Virus record (IMG/VR): IMGVR_UViG_3300005582_000159
Coordinates: 1-20,059 of that record
Reading direction: 5' to 3' (one strand)
DNA from: a virus
Length of the DNA stretch: 20,059 nt
Part shown: positions 7,296-16,500 of the stretch, piece after piece
Numbering within the stretch: position 1 is the first letter of the stretch
How the letters are laid out: every line of letters begins with the position of its first letter
Notes under the pieces: model-generated
Databases searched by the model: none
The model's input: only the letters and a program-made list of their open reading frames with translations
What the model was told of the DNA's origin: nothing
Translations under genes and position numbers: made by a program

Positions 7296-9362
7296 ATGGC
7301 AGACCGTCTAAGAGTAACAGAACTTGATTTTGATACAATCAAGAACAATTTAAAAACATTTCTAAGCCAACAAACTGAATTTACTGATTATGATTTTGAA
7401 GGTTCTGGCTTAAGTGTATTGCTAGATATTTTAGCTTACAACACACATTACAACGCATATTATCTGAATATGGTTGCTAATGAATCATTTATGGATACGG
7501 CTCTACTACGCAGTTCTGCTGTATCTCACGCAAAACTTTTAAACTATGTACCATACTCTACTACTGCACCTATAGCTATAGTTAATCTTACTGTGTTCTC
7601 AGGAATTACAACTCCTGGAACTATGACTTTACCAGCTGGATATAATTTTCTATCAGAGTTGATTGATGGTAAATCATACAATTTTGTTTTGAATGAATCA
7701 GTTACTGTTACAAAATCAAATGATACCTACTACTTTGAAAATTTAGAAATATACGAAGGTCAAAGAGTATCATATATTTTCAATTACACTCAAGCTTCTA
7801 ACCCAAAACAAGTTTTTGTTTTGCCAGATGAAAATGTAGATATTAAAACGATAAGTGTCATTGTTGCTCCATCTTCTACAAGTTCTATTTCAACCAAATA
7901 TAACAAAGTTACCGATGTTTTAGATGTAGAACCTACCTCTGAAGTTTTCTTTTTAGAAGAAAATTTAGTAGGTAAATATCAAATAAGTTTTGGTAATGAT
8001 GTTGTTGGTAAAAAACTTCCTGACGGTGCAGTAATTACAACAAATTACATTGTGACAAATGCTACCGCAGCAAATAAAGCAAACAATTTCTTGGCTCTAC
8101 AAACTATAGTTGATAGTGTAGGAAGTACCCAATCAAACTTTACAGTAACTCCAGTATCTGCTGCATCAGGTGGTTCAGCAAGAGAATCTGTAGACAATAT
8201 TAAATTTTCAGCACCTTCTCAATTCGCTACACAGAATCGTTTGGTAACATTTAAAGATTATGAAACTTACATACTAAACAACTATCCAAATATTGGTTCT
8301 ATATCAGTATGGGGAGGAGAAGATAATGTTCCGCCTGTTTACGGAACAGTTTTCGTTTCTCTAAAACCAAAAAATAATTATTACATATCTGCTGCCGAAA
8401 AGCAGAGAATAATTGATGAAATTATTAAACCCAAAGCAATCGTAAGTACCGGTTGTATTATTCGTGATCCAGAATTTTTGTATTTAGTTTTAGAAAATCA
8501 AGTTGAATATAATCCAAATAAAACTATAACTTCAGAAGAATCTTTAAAGAATATAATTAGAAGTGCTATATTAAATTATTCAACAACTTATTTGAATAAA
8601 TTTGGTTCTAAATTTGTATTATCTAAAATGCAAGAGGCAATAGACAGTTCTCAATCAACCTCTATCATTGGTTCTAGAACTAACCTTCGTGTTCAAAAAA
8701 GATTTGTTCCATCTTTAAATGAAACAAAAACTTATATCATTAATTTTAGTGTTCCTGTTCATAGAGGCGGTTCTAATGATAGAATGATATCTTCACAATT
8801 TGATGTTTTTGATATTACTGGCGTAAGAAGAACTGTTTCTTTGGAAGAGATACAGGGATCATATACAGGCATTTCTTCAATTCCTGTAACAAATCCAGGA
8901 ACAGGTTATCTAACAACACCAATCGTCACTATCACTGGTGATGGTACAGGCGCTACAGCCGAAGCCGTTGTTGTGAATGGTGCAATTGAAAGTATTGTCA
9001 TAACTAATAGAGGTATAGATTATACTCGCGCTATAGTTACAATTACTAATACTGGTTCTGGTTACGGAGCCGCTGCGTCAGCCATTATAGATACACGATA
9101 TGGTTATCTAAGAACAATTTACTATGATACAAATGCACAAAGGCAGATTGTAAATACTAATATTGGCAATATTGATTATGATCAAGGTATAGTTACCATC
9201 GATGCAATTAAAATTTTATCAGTCAGCACAACAGACGGTTATATTAGACTTTCTTTTGAATCAGATAAAGGCATAATTTCAACAACAAGAGATACCATCA
9301 TCACAATAGATGAAGATGATCCTGCCTCAATAGTTACTACAATAGAAAAATCTTACAGTTAA
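7296..9362 (+). CDS. gp6: Baseplate wedge protein gp6 with Gly-rich insertion
   Basis: gp6 dimers form the continuous inner ring that ties the six wedges together and drives the baseplate's change of shape. The N-terminal region is diagnostic: FEGSGLSVLLDILAYNTHYN, then ANESFMDTALLRSSAVSHAK and LLNYVPYSTTAP (residues about 29-90), as in gp6/gpJ-type wedge proteins. RLVTFKDYETYILNNYPNIG (about 312-331) and VFVSLKP match the second conserved block. At 688 residues it is a little longer than T4 gp6 (660). Residues 531-598 form a Gly-rich module (NPGTGYLTTPIVTITGDGTG and NTGSGYGAAASA), which recurs in the next three large proteins and is not part of T4 gp6. The stop and the next start overlap by one base (TAATG). 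Confidence 0.93.
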   Translation: MADRLRVTELDFDTIKNNLKTFLSQQTEFTDYDFEGSGLSVLLDILAYNTHYNAYYLNMVANESFMDTALLRSSAVSHAKLLNYVPYSTTAPIAIVNLTVFSGITTPGTMTLPAGYNFLSELIDGKSYNFVLNESVTVTKSNDTYYFENLEIYEGQRVSYIFNYTQASNPKQVFVLPDENVDIKTISVIVAPSSTSSISTKYNKVTDVLDVEPTSEVFFLEENLVGKYQISFGNDVVGKKLPDGAVITTNYIVTNATAANKANNFLALQTIVDSVGSTQSNFTVTPVSAASGGSARESVDNIKFSAPSQFATQNRLVTFKDYETYILNNYPNIGSISVWGGEDNVPPVYGTVFVSLKPKNNYYISAAEKQRIIDEIIKPKAIVSTGCIIRDPEFLYLVLENQVEYNPNKTITSEESLKNIIRSAILNYSTTYLNKFGSKFVLSKMQEAIDSSQSTSIIGSRTNLRVQKRFVPSLNETKTYIINFSVPVHRGGSNDRMISSQFDVFDITGVRRTVSLEEIQGSYTGISSIPVTNPGTGYLTTPIVTITGDGTGATAEAVVVNGAIESIVITNRGIDYTRAIVTITNTGSGYGAAASAIIDTRYGYLRTIYYDTNAQRQIVNTNIGNIDYDQGIVTIDAIKILSVSTTDGYIRLSFESDKGIISTTRDTIITIDEDDPASIVTTIEKSYS
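8886..9089 (+). repeat. GxGY Gly-rich module inside gp6
   Basis: Residues 531-598 of gp6. Two half-repeats can be read: VTNPGTGYLTTPIVTITGDG followed by TGATAEAVV, then ITNRGIDYTRAIVTITNTGS followed by GYGAAASAII. Each starts with an (I/V)-T-N-x-G-x-x-Y turn, has an (I)VTIT strand and ends in an Ala-rich strand. Similar units occur in the gp7-like, gp8 and DUF4815-like products. Confidence 0.7.
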
Positions 9363-11917
9363 TGACTGATTACAAAACATCTTTACTTGTTAATAAACAG
9401 GTTCCTGAATTTATTCGGGATGAGTATCCTGTTTTCGTTTCGTTTTTAGAAGCATACTATCAGTATCTAGAGACACAACAAGGATCGCAAAAAAATGATT
9501 TGGTTTCTAAAGCCAAAGAATTAAAATATATTACCGATGTTGATACCTCAATTGATGATTTTGAAGATAATTTTTTCAACACATTTGCATCTCTTGTTCC
9601 ACACAATACTCAGGTTGATAAAGCATTTCTAATAAAAAATATTCTGCCAATTTATTTGGCTAAAGGTAATGAGAAATCATTCAAATTGTTATTCAGAATG
9701 TTATTCGCTGATGAGGTGAATATACTTTTACCAAAGAACAATGTTCTTCGTGCATCTGATGGTAAATGGACAGTTGATAATGTTTTAAAAATTCAAACTA
9801 ATATAAGAACAGTATACACAGGCAACAATTCAAACACACAATATATTTTGGCTCAAGTTTCTGGTCTTGGAGAAATAGATGTTTATGTTAATGATGTTAT
9901 AAAGACAGTAAATGTTGATTATCAAATAAGAAAAGAAACACGCAAAGTAATTTTTAATACTGCGCCTGCAAGCAATTCTAAAATAGAAATATATTACAGT
10001 AATTTTGATATAACTGCTTTAAATAACCGAAGGGTTGTAGGAGAAACTTCTGGCGCTTCTGCTTTAGTAAACATAGCAACAAAAAGAATTATTACCGATA
10101 GATTGAATTTTGGTTTGCCATATGAATTGTTTATTGATCCAACTTCTTTAGTTGGAACATTTAATAATGGTGAAAAAATTATAACGGATATTATTGATGA
10201 AAATGGCGTCTTAATAAACTTAGAAGCTGACACATATTCTATTCTAACTGGTATTCAAATAACAACTGGTGGTTCTTCTTATAATGTTGGTGATCCAGTA
10301 TTGGTTTTAGGCGGTGGTGCTAACCCTCCAGCTACAGCAATAGTCTCAGAAGTTTCTTCTGGTGTTATTACTGGTTACTTAACTGTTGATTATGGTGGTA
10401 CAGGTTTCAAATTATCTGGTTACGCTAACAGCTTTGGAACTTCAGCCAATACTATAGTTGTTGGTATAATCAATGCAGTAAATACTAGCCATTATTCTAA
10501 CTCTACTTACCGTGTGACCAATGATGTTATACAAAATTTTAATGGAAGTGTTCATGCTGCCAATACATTAATTAATGCTGCTGATTATGGATTTCCTACA
10601 TCATATACAGAGAATGTAAATACTCGCATAGTTGATGCATTGACTCCATTATTTGTTACGAATCTTGGACCAATAACCAATGTGGGCGTATTTTTTTCGA
10701 ACGTAACATCAAACATATCAACATTTGATTCGTTGGGAGCCTCATACACAATAGGAACCAATGATTACTACATAAAAGCTTTCAATTCAGTTGGTAGAAT
10801 TGATGTAACTAATGCTGGTGGCTCTGGCTATGCAGTTGGCGATGAAATTATATTTGGTTCAAATCCTTCTTCAACATATGGTATTGATGCTGCTGCTTAT
10901 GTTGGAACTGTAAGTGTCGCGGGTGCGATATTGACTGTTAATATTGGACCTCCTCACATTGCAGGTACGGTTAGTATAGCAAGTTCAACAGCAATAACAG
11001 GTTCTGGCACAAATTTTTTAAGTGATTTGCAACTAGGCGACATGATACAAGTTGCTGGACAAACAAGATATATTGATTCACTTACAAATAATACAGCAGC
11101 AACTGTCAATGTTGCATTTACAACAACAACAAGTGGCAGAAAACTTGGTAATTATAATAAAAATCAACTTGGTGGAGTAAATTACACTCAAGATAATTTT
11201 CCAACGGTGTCAGTTTCAACTGTAAGTGGCGGTTCTGGAGCCACGGTAGCGATCACTTCGTTAATGGGTAATGGTGAAAAGTTAACTGGAAATACTGGTT
11301 CTGTTCTTGGATCCATTACGAAAATAAGTTTGACCTCTGGTGGATCAGGCTACGATTATATTCCACAAGTAGAATTGACTTCTCATGGAGATGGTTTAGC
11401 TAGAGCAAGAGCCATACTAGGAGATGCATATTCAAATCTTCCAGGTCGTTGGACTACATCTGATTCTTTACTTTCTTCTTCTGAAAGAAGATTAGCTGGA
11501 AAAGATTACTATACAGACTACTCTTATGTTACATCATCAGTTACAGAATTTAGCAAATACAAACAGATACTGAAGAATCTTCTACATCCAGCTGGCTATG
11601 TAAACTATGCTGATCTTAACAGAGAATCGACTGTTTTGGTTGGAGATTCAATTGTTTCCAATTCTAATATTGCGGTAACATTGTCTGGACTTGTCAATGT
11701 AAATTCTACCATATATGTTATAGGAACAGGCACTAAATTTAATATTGCTAACGGTAATACAATCAGCATTGGTACGGGTAATCCAAGATCCAATATATCT
11801 GTAAATGGTGAAATACGACTGATTAGTAACATCATTTCTAATACTGTGTTAAGAGTTTTAACATCATTTACAACTAATGCCAATAGTCAAACCATAATTG
11901 TTGTGGCAAACACATAA
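9362..11917 (+). CDS. gp7: Baseplate wedge protein related to the C-terminal part of gp7
   Basis: gp7 is the large outer-wedge scaffold of T4 that holds gp6, gp8 and gp10. The 851-residue product begins where T4 gp7's C-terminal part lies: VPEFIRDEYPVFVSFLEAYY with YLET (residues 13-38; T4 has SNFEAFCEAYIQYL) and IYLAKGNEKSFKLLFRMLFA with DEVNI (residues about 97-120; T4 has YSTKGIEASYKFLFKVLYNE then EVEI). YKQILKNLLHPAGYVNYADL (about residue 733) parallels the T4 segment IRFVHPVGFGFI. T4 gp7 is 1032 residues, and its N-terminal beta-rich two thirds have no counterpart here; instead about 600 residues of Gly/Ser/Thr/Asn-rich modules are inserted between the conserved blocks. The T4 comparison is from memory. 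Position between gp6 and gp8 is as in T4. The start overlaps the gp6 stop by one base. Confidence 0.78.
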   Translation: MTDYKTSLLVNKQVPEFIRDEYPVFVSFLEAYYQYLETQQGSQKNDLVSKAKELKYITDVDTSIDDFEDNFFNTFASLVPHNTQVDKAFLIKNILPIYLAKGNEKSFKLLFRMLFADEVNILLPKNNVLRASDGKWTVDNVLKIQTNIRTVYTGNNSNTQYILAQVSGLGEIDVYVNDVIKTVNVDYQIRKETRKVIFNTAPASNSKIEIYYSNFDITALNNRRVVGETSGASALVNIATKRIITDRLNFGLPYELFIDPTSLVGTFNNGEKIITDIIDENGVLINLEADTYSILTGIQITTGGSSYNVGDPVLVLGGGANPPATAIVSEVSSGVITGYLTVDYGGTGFKLSGYANSFGTSANTIVVGIINAVNTSHYSNSTYRVTNDVIQNFNGSVHAANTLINAADYGFPTSYTENVNTRIVDALTPLFVTNLGPITNVGVFFSNVTSNISTFDSLGASYTIGTNDYYIKAFNSVGRIDVTNAGGSGYAVGDEIIFGSNPSSTYGIDAAAYVGTVSVAGAILTVNIGPPHIAGTVSIASSTAITGSGTNFLSDLQLGDMIQVAGQTRYIDSLTNNTAATVNVAFTTTTSGRKLGNYNKNQLGGVNYTQDNFPTVSVSTVSGGSGATVAITSLMGNGEKLTGNTGSVLGSITKISLTSGGSGYDYIPQVELTSHGDGLARARAILGDAYSNLPGRWTTSDSLLSSSERRLAGKDYYTDYSYVTSSVTEFSKYKQILKNLLHPAGYVNYADLNRESTVLVGDSIVSNSNIAVTLSGLVNVNSTIYVIGTGTKFNIANGNTISIGTGNPRSNISVNGEIRLISNIISNTVLRVLTSFTTNANSQTIIVVANT
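10247..10942 (+). repeat. Two GxGY-type modules in the gp7-like protein
   Basis: Two copies of the Gly-rich unit lie here: one from 10247 (TGIQITTGGSSYNVGDPVLV, then an Ala-rich strand) and one from 10790 (VGRIDVTNAGGSGYAVGDEI, then AAAYVGTV). Both have the form I-x-(V/I)-T-x-(G/A)-G-(S)-x-Y followed by VGD and a hydrophobic strand. The stretch between them is a Ser/Asn/Thr-rich region without a recognised domain. Confidence 0.65.
10964..11119 (+). repeat. GTGTxF-type module, copy 1, in the gp7-like protein
   Basis: Encodes GTVSIASSTAITGSGTNFLS followed by LGDMIQVAGQTRYIDS and AATVNVAF. The pattern of a G-(S/T)-G-T-x-F turn, then a short (I)xV strand, then an (R/x)-x-I-x-S-x-x-x-N-T strand recurs at 11666-11870 near the C-terminus of the same protein. 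Confidence 0.55.
11315..11419 (+). repeat. Third GxGY-type module in the gp7-like protein
   Basis: Encodes ITKISLTSGGSGYDYIPQVE followed by LTSHGDGLARARAIL. It keeps the same order as the other units: an ISLTSGGSGY turn, a PxVxLT strand, a GDG turn and an Ala/Arg strand. It lies just before the second conserved gp7 block. Confidence 0.7.
11666..11870 (+). repeat. GTGTxF-type module, copy 2, at the C-terminus of the gp7-like protein
   Basis: Encodes VNVNSTIYVIGTGTKFNIAN, then ISVNGEIRLISNIISNTVLR and TSF. It resembles the unit at 10964-11119 in the GTGT/SGT-x-F turn and in the following I-x-x-I-x-S/N-x-x-x-N-T strand, but the similarity is low and rests on pattern alone. It forms most of the C-terminal 80 residues after the conserved HPAG block. 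Confidence 0.45.
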
Positions 11918-11926
11918 ATAATAACC

Positions 11927-13537
11927 ATGACCACTATCACTACAAGAAAATTACAATTTAATAACGCTGAACAATTCAAAGAATCGTTCTCTGAGCCACA
12001 ACCTACAGTAGGATATGTTTTCATTGGAAATCATGTTCCTTGGCCAAACCCATCTTCTCCTCCTACTCTATTTGATACTGTTGTGGATGAGAAACAGGCA
12101 TGGGACAATATGTATGCTGCAAAAAGAATAACTGGAAATGATGTAGAGTTAGTCATTCCTAGAGTTGATTGGACAGCATCTACAAAATATCGTCAGTATG
12201 ATGATACTACTCCTATAACCACTTTATTGTCGGCAAATACGACAATGAATTTGAAGCCGATGTATATAATTACTTCAGAGAGAAGGGTGTATAAATGCCT
12301 TGCAAATAATGCATCGGCTAATTCTACTATAAAGCCCACGCATGATTATGTGTCATCTAATGGCACTCTTTCTGGTTCTGATGGATATATTTGGAAGTAT
12401 ATGTTTACTGTTCAACCATCAAATAAATTCTTAACTGATTCATGGGTGCCAGCACCGACTTCTGCCAATGCTTTAGATTATGGTGTCAACACTCTTGGTA
12501 TTGTAGATGGTGAATTATCTACTATTATTGTAACAGCAAACGGATCAAATTATCGACAATCAACAAATCTGAAATTTTCTACTTTCTTAGCTGGTGCGTC
12601 AATAATTCAACTATCAAATACTTCAAACGCATTAGCGTTTCTTAATGTTACTTCATTATCAAATACCGTAAATATGTCTATTTCTGGTACAGGTATTCCA
12701 ACGGGAACTTTTATTGTTGGTGCTATTACAGCAAATGGCAATATTACTTTATCTACCGACACCAGTGGTATTGGTGGAAATGCTAATAACTATACTATAA
12801 CCACTAGAGTGTATGTTGATGGCGACGGAATTGGTGTTGATGCAGATGCTATTTTTTCTAATGCCGACATTAATGCGACAGCTATTCAAGCCAATATTGC
12901 AAAAATTAATGTAACTGTTGTTGGAACAAACTATAGCCGCGCTAATGTATATGTTTATGGTACTGGCACTGGAGCAACTGCTAGAGCAATTCTGTCTCCA
13001 AAATATGGACACGCATACAATCCTGCCTCAGAATTGGGCGCAAATAATACCATGATTGCAGTAAGGATTGGAGAAATAGATTCAACAGAGGGTGGTATAA
13101 TTTCAACAGCAACAACATTTAGACAGATAGGTATTTTAAAAGACCCACATAAATATGGTGAATCTTCTTCAGTATCTTCTTCGAATGCAAATAATGTAAT
13201 TTCGCAGACTAGAAACCTACAATTAGTAAGTGGACTAACATATTCGTTGGATGAATATGTTTATCAAGGTCCTTCAGCTAACAATGCTTATGCATATGGT
13301 TTTTTAAATGCTATAAGCGGTGACCTTACAACTGTTAGATTAACTAAAGTTAGAGGTACTTTCGTAGTAGGTGAACAACTTTTTGGATTAACTTCTGGTA
13401 CAGCCAGAACAGTAACATCTGTTTTGAATCCTACTTTTGAACCCTATTCTGGTGACATTCTATATATTCAGAATGATACCGCAAATACTCGCACAGACGG
13501 ACAAGCAGAAAACATAAAAATGACTGTAAGCTTCTAA
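11927..13537 (+). CDS. gp8: Baseplate wedge protein gp8 with inserted modules
   Basis: gp8 dimers link gp7 and gp10 in the outer wedge. Family features at both ends: YVFIGNHVPWPNPSSPPTLF with a following DTVVDEKQAWDNMYAAKRI (residues about 29-67), DVELVIPRVDW (about 71-81; T4 has LDAVIPRRDW), RRVYKCLANN, GYIWKYMFTVQP (about 151-162; T4 GYVWEYLFEIPP) and a final DILYIQNDTANTR ... ENIKMTVSF (T4 GEMIYMENRPP ... EINILFTF). The protein has 536 residues against 334 in T4; the extra length is mainly in the middle (residues about 195-360), where two GxGY-type units and an SISGTGIPTGTFIVG segment sit. The ATG at 11927 follows the previous stop by nine bases with no clear ribosome site. CATAAATA at 11913-11920 resembles a late-promoter box but lies too close to the start to judge. 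Confidence 0.92.
   Translation: MTTITTRKLQFNNAEQFKESFSEPQPTVGYVFIGNHVPWPNPSSPPTLFDTVVDEKQAWDNMYAAKRITGNDVELVIPRVDWTASTKYRQYDDTTPITTLLSANTTMNLKPMYIITSERRVYKCLANNASANSTIKPTHDYVSSNGTLSGSDGYIWKYMFTVQPSNKFLTDSWVPAPTSANALDYGVNTLGIVDGELSTIIVTANGSNYRQSTNLKFSTFLAGASIIQLSNTSNALAFLNVTSLSNTVNMSISGTGIPTGTFIVGAITANGNITLSTDTSGIGGNANNYTITTRVYVDGDGIGVDADAIFSNADINATAIQANIAKINVTVVGTNYSRANVYVYGTGTGATARAILSPKYGHAYNPASELGANNTMIAVRIGEIDSTEGGIISTATTFRQIGILKDPHKYGESSSVSSSNANNVISQTRNLQLVSGLTYSLDEYVYQGPSANNAYAYGFLNAISGDLTTVRLTKVRGTFVVGEQLFGLTSGTARTVTSVLNPTFEPYSGDILYIQNDTANTRTDGQAENIKMTVSF
12515..12994 (+). repeat. GxGY-type modules interrupted by another domain in gp8
   Basis: A first unit (LSTIIVTANGSNYRQSTNLK, from 12515) and a second unit (INVTVVGTNYSRANVYVYGT then GTGATARAIL, 12905-12994) flank a segment containing SISGTGIPTGTFIVGAITAN and an ITLSTDTSG strand. 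The second unit is very close in form to the gp6 module, sharing the GTGATA element. Confidence 0.65.
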
Positions 13538-13546
13538 AGGTAAAAA

Positions 13547-16500
13547 ATGGCACTTGAAACTAATTTTAATACTAATCCATACTATGATGACTTTGATGAG
13601 GATAAAAAATTCCTCAGAATGTTGTTTAAGCCTGGCTATGCAGTTCAAGCCCGAGAATTAACACAACTACAAACTATTCTTCAAAAACAAGTATCGCGCT
13701 TTGGCGATCATATTTTTAAAAATGGTTCTGTCGTTACTGGCGGTTCTTTAATTTGCCAAAATTGCGCTTACATAAATCTTGTCAGCACATATTCTTCTTC
13801 AGCAATTAATGTTTCTGATTTTGATAATAAAATTATCATAAATGATGCAGGTGCGGGAATACCTTTTTCTAAAAAAGCACAAGTTTTAAAAACTTTTGAT
13901 GCTGATGATGTTACTGGTCAACCAAAAACATTATTGGTAAGTGAAACTTTTGGAACATTTGCAAGTGCGGATACAATACTTACCTCTAATCCATCTGATC
14001 CAACAAATGCAGTAAATGTATATGCAACAATTGCTACATCTGGTGTTGGTAACGCTCAAGTTTTTTCTGTAACTGAAGGTGTTTATTACTACGAAGGTTT
14101 CTTCGTTAAGGTTGATGCACAAACAATACCCGTATCAAAATACAGTAATACTGGAAGTGCTAGAATTGGATTTGAAGTTACCGAATCAATTGTAAAGTAT
14201 GATGAAGATACTTCACTTTTAGATCCTGCACAAGATGCATCTAACTATCAAGCACCTGGAGCAGACAGATATAAAATAGTTATGACTCTAGCGTCCAGAA
14301 GTTTAGCATCAACAGATACGACAAAATTTATTGAATTGGCTAGAATTGAAAATGGCAATATAATTAAACTTGTCAATACACCTTTATATTCTGTTTTGGA
14401 AGAAACTCTTGCCCGTAGAACATATGATGAATCTGGTAACTATACCGTTCGTCCTTTCAATCTGGCTCTACAAACAAATTCTTCAAATACTGCAAATTTA
14501 GATGTTATACTTTCTCCAGGTAAAGCATATATTTATGGCCATGAATACGAATCCATTTATCCAAAAATAATTACGGTTGACAAACCAAGATCATTTCAAA
14601 ATGTCAACAATAAACAAATTACTGCCGACTATGGTTATTTCGTTTATGCAAATACACCTTTTGGAAGTTTGCCAATAAACACACTTGACAATGTAGAATT
14701 ACATTGTGTATCAAACTTATCCATAAATCTTCAATCGTCATCAACGAGATCCAATACAAAAATTGGTAATGTTCGCGTTAAATCTATTACATATGATTCT
14801 GCGGGAAGCGTTAGTAATTCAGCGTCATACATTTATAAACTACATTTAACTAATATCAATGTTGAATCTATACTTGGTGGATCGTGTAATAATACACTAG
14901 GTGGTGTAAGTGGAAATACAACTTTTATACAGATTGCTAACGTATTAGGTTTTGGTGCTTCAACATTAAACTCAAATGGTATATTTGCTACCACAAACAA
15001 TGCTTATACTGGTGCTAAATTTAGAATCATTTCTGGTCCAGGTACTGGAGAAACACCAAAAACAATTATAAATTATAATGGTGCCACACAGACAATTCAA
15101 CTTGATCAACCGTTCGTAGCTAATGTGCAACAAAATAGTAGCACCTGGGCTATCGACTTTGAATTTAATGATGTTCGTTCGCTAATTGTTACAAATACTG
15201 CTGGATCAGGAATTGTTTCTTCATACAATATTGATACAAAATCGAGAGATCCATCTTCTCAATTTAATGATACACTAATTTTTGATACCTCATCAGAAAA
15301 ATTAGTTTTCAACCTAGGTCAAACATTCGTTAAAGATAATTCTATTGCGGATATGACTTATACCTATAAGAAATTCTATACTGGTATAACATTTACTGGA
15401 ACTGTTTCTTCAGCATTGTCTTTAGCAACCGGTGAAACTTTAACCTATACAGGTACATCATCGTCATTACTACCATCCTACTATCAAGTAATTTGCACCA
15501 CAGCAGGTGGTTCATATAAAGCTGGTGATAATATTCCAGCTTCTGCAATAACAGGTATTTCTAGTGGACAATTAACGATAACTGGTGCCGCTACTGGTAT
15601 GGCAGCAACAATTATAGCTTCGGTTACTGTTTATCCAGGGACAGCAAAAACAAAAACTTACAAATCTGCTAACACAACAGTTCAAGTTTATACTGGCGCG
15701 GCTGGACAAATTGATTTGTTTAGTGCTGGAAACAATTCAATTAGATTGTTTCCAGATCAAGGTCAAATACAAATTTTTGCCAATTCAGTAGTTAAGACAC
15801 CAGATACATCACAATCTCTGTTTACTTCTGATGTTGTTGCCATAAATTCTGTATTAGACTTTGCAGGATTAGCATTTAGTCCAGCTAACGAAGCAAGTGC
15901 CGCAAACATAACATCGAATTATATTCTAGTTTCTGGTCAAAAAGATTCTTACTATGACCATTCGGCTATCAAATTAAAACCTGGTTTTTCAGCACCAACT
16001 GGAAATTTGTTAGTAAAATTTCATCATTTTTCTTCAACTGGAATTGGATTTTTTACAGGAAGATCATATACTGCTGGTGGATATCCTTACGAAAATATTC
16101 CAGAATATTCGGATGAATCGGGTACATCCTTTCAACTTCGTGACTGTTTAGATTTTAGAGCGGTTCGTTCTAATGCAACTACAGCAACAGCAAACTCTGT
16201 TACTTTTGAAAGTGGACAAGGATTGCCAGTTAGTGGTTCAGCTATTACATTAGACTATGATTTTTACTTACCTAGAAAAGATAAAATAACTTTAAGTAAA
16301 GATGGTGTGTTTCAAGTAGTTAAAGGTATCCCATCGTTGACTCCAGTAGAACCTTCTGATAAAGAAAGTTCGATGACACTTTATAAATTGTCACATGATC
16401 CTTATCTAATCAATTCTTCAAATACAAAAGTTAATTACATAAACAATAAACGCTATACTATGCGTGATATTGGCACGATAGAAAAGCGTGTAGAAAATCT

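Noticed and set aside
13148-13155. CATAAATA as a late promoter box inside gp8
   Set aside because: It encodes the HKY part of the protein and no gene starts nearby; chance matches are expected in AT-rich DNA.
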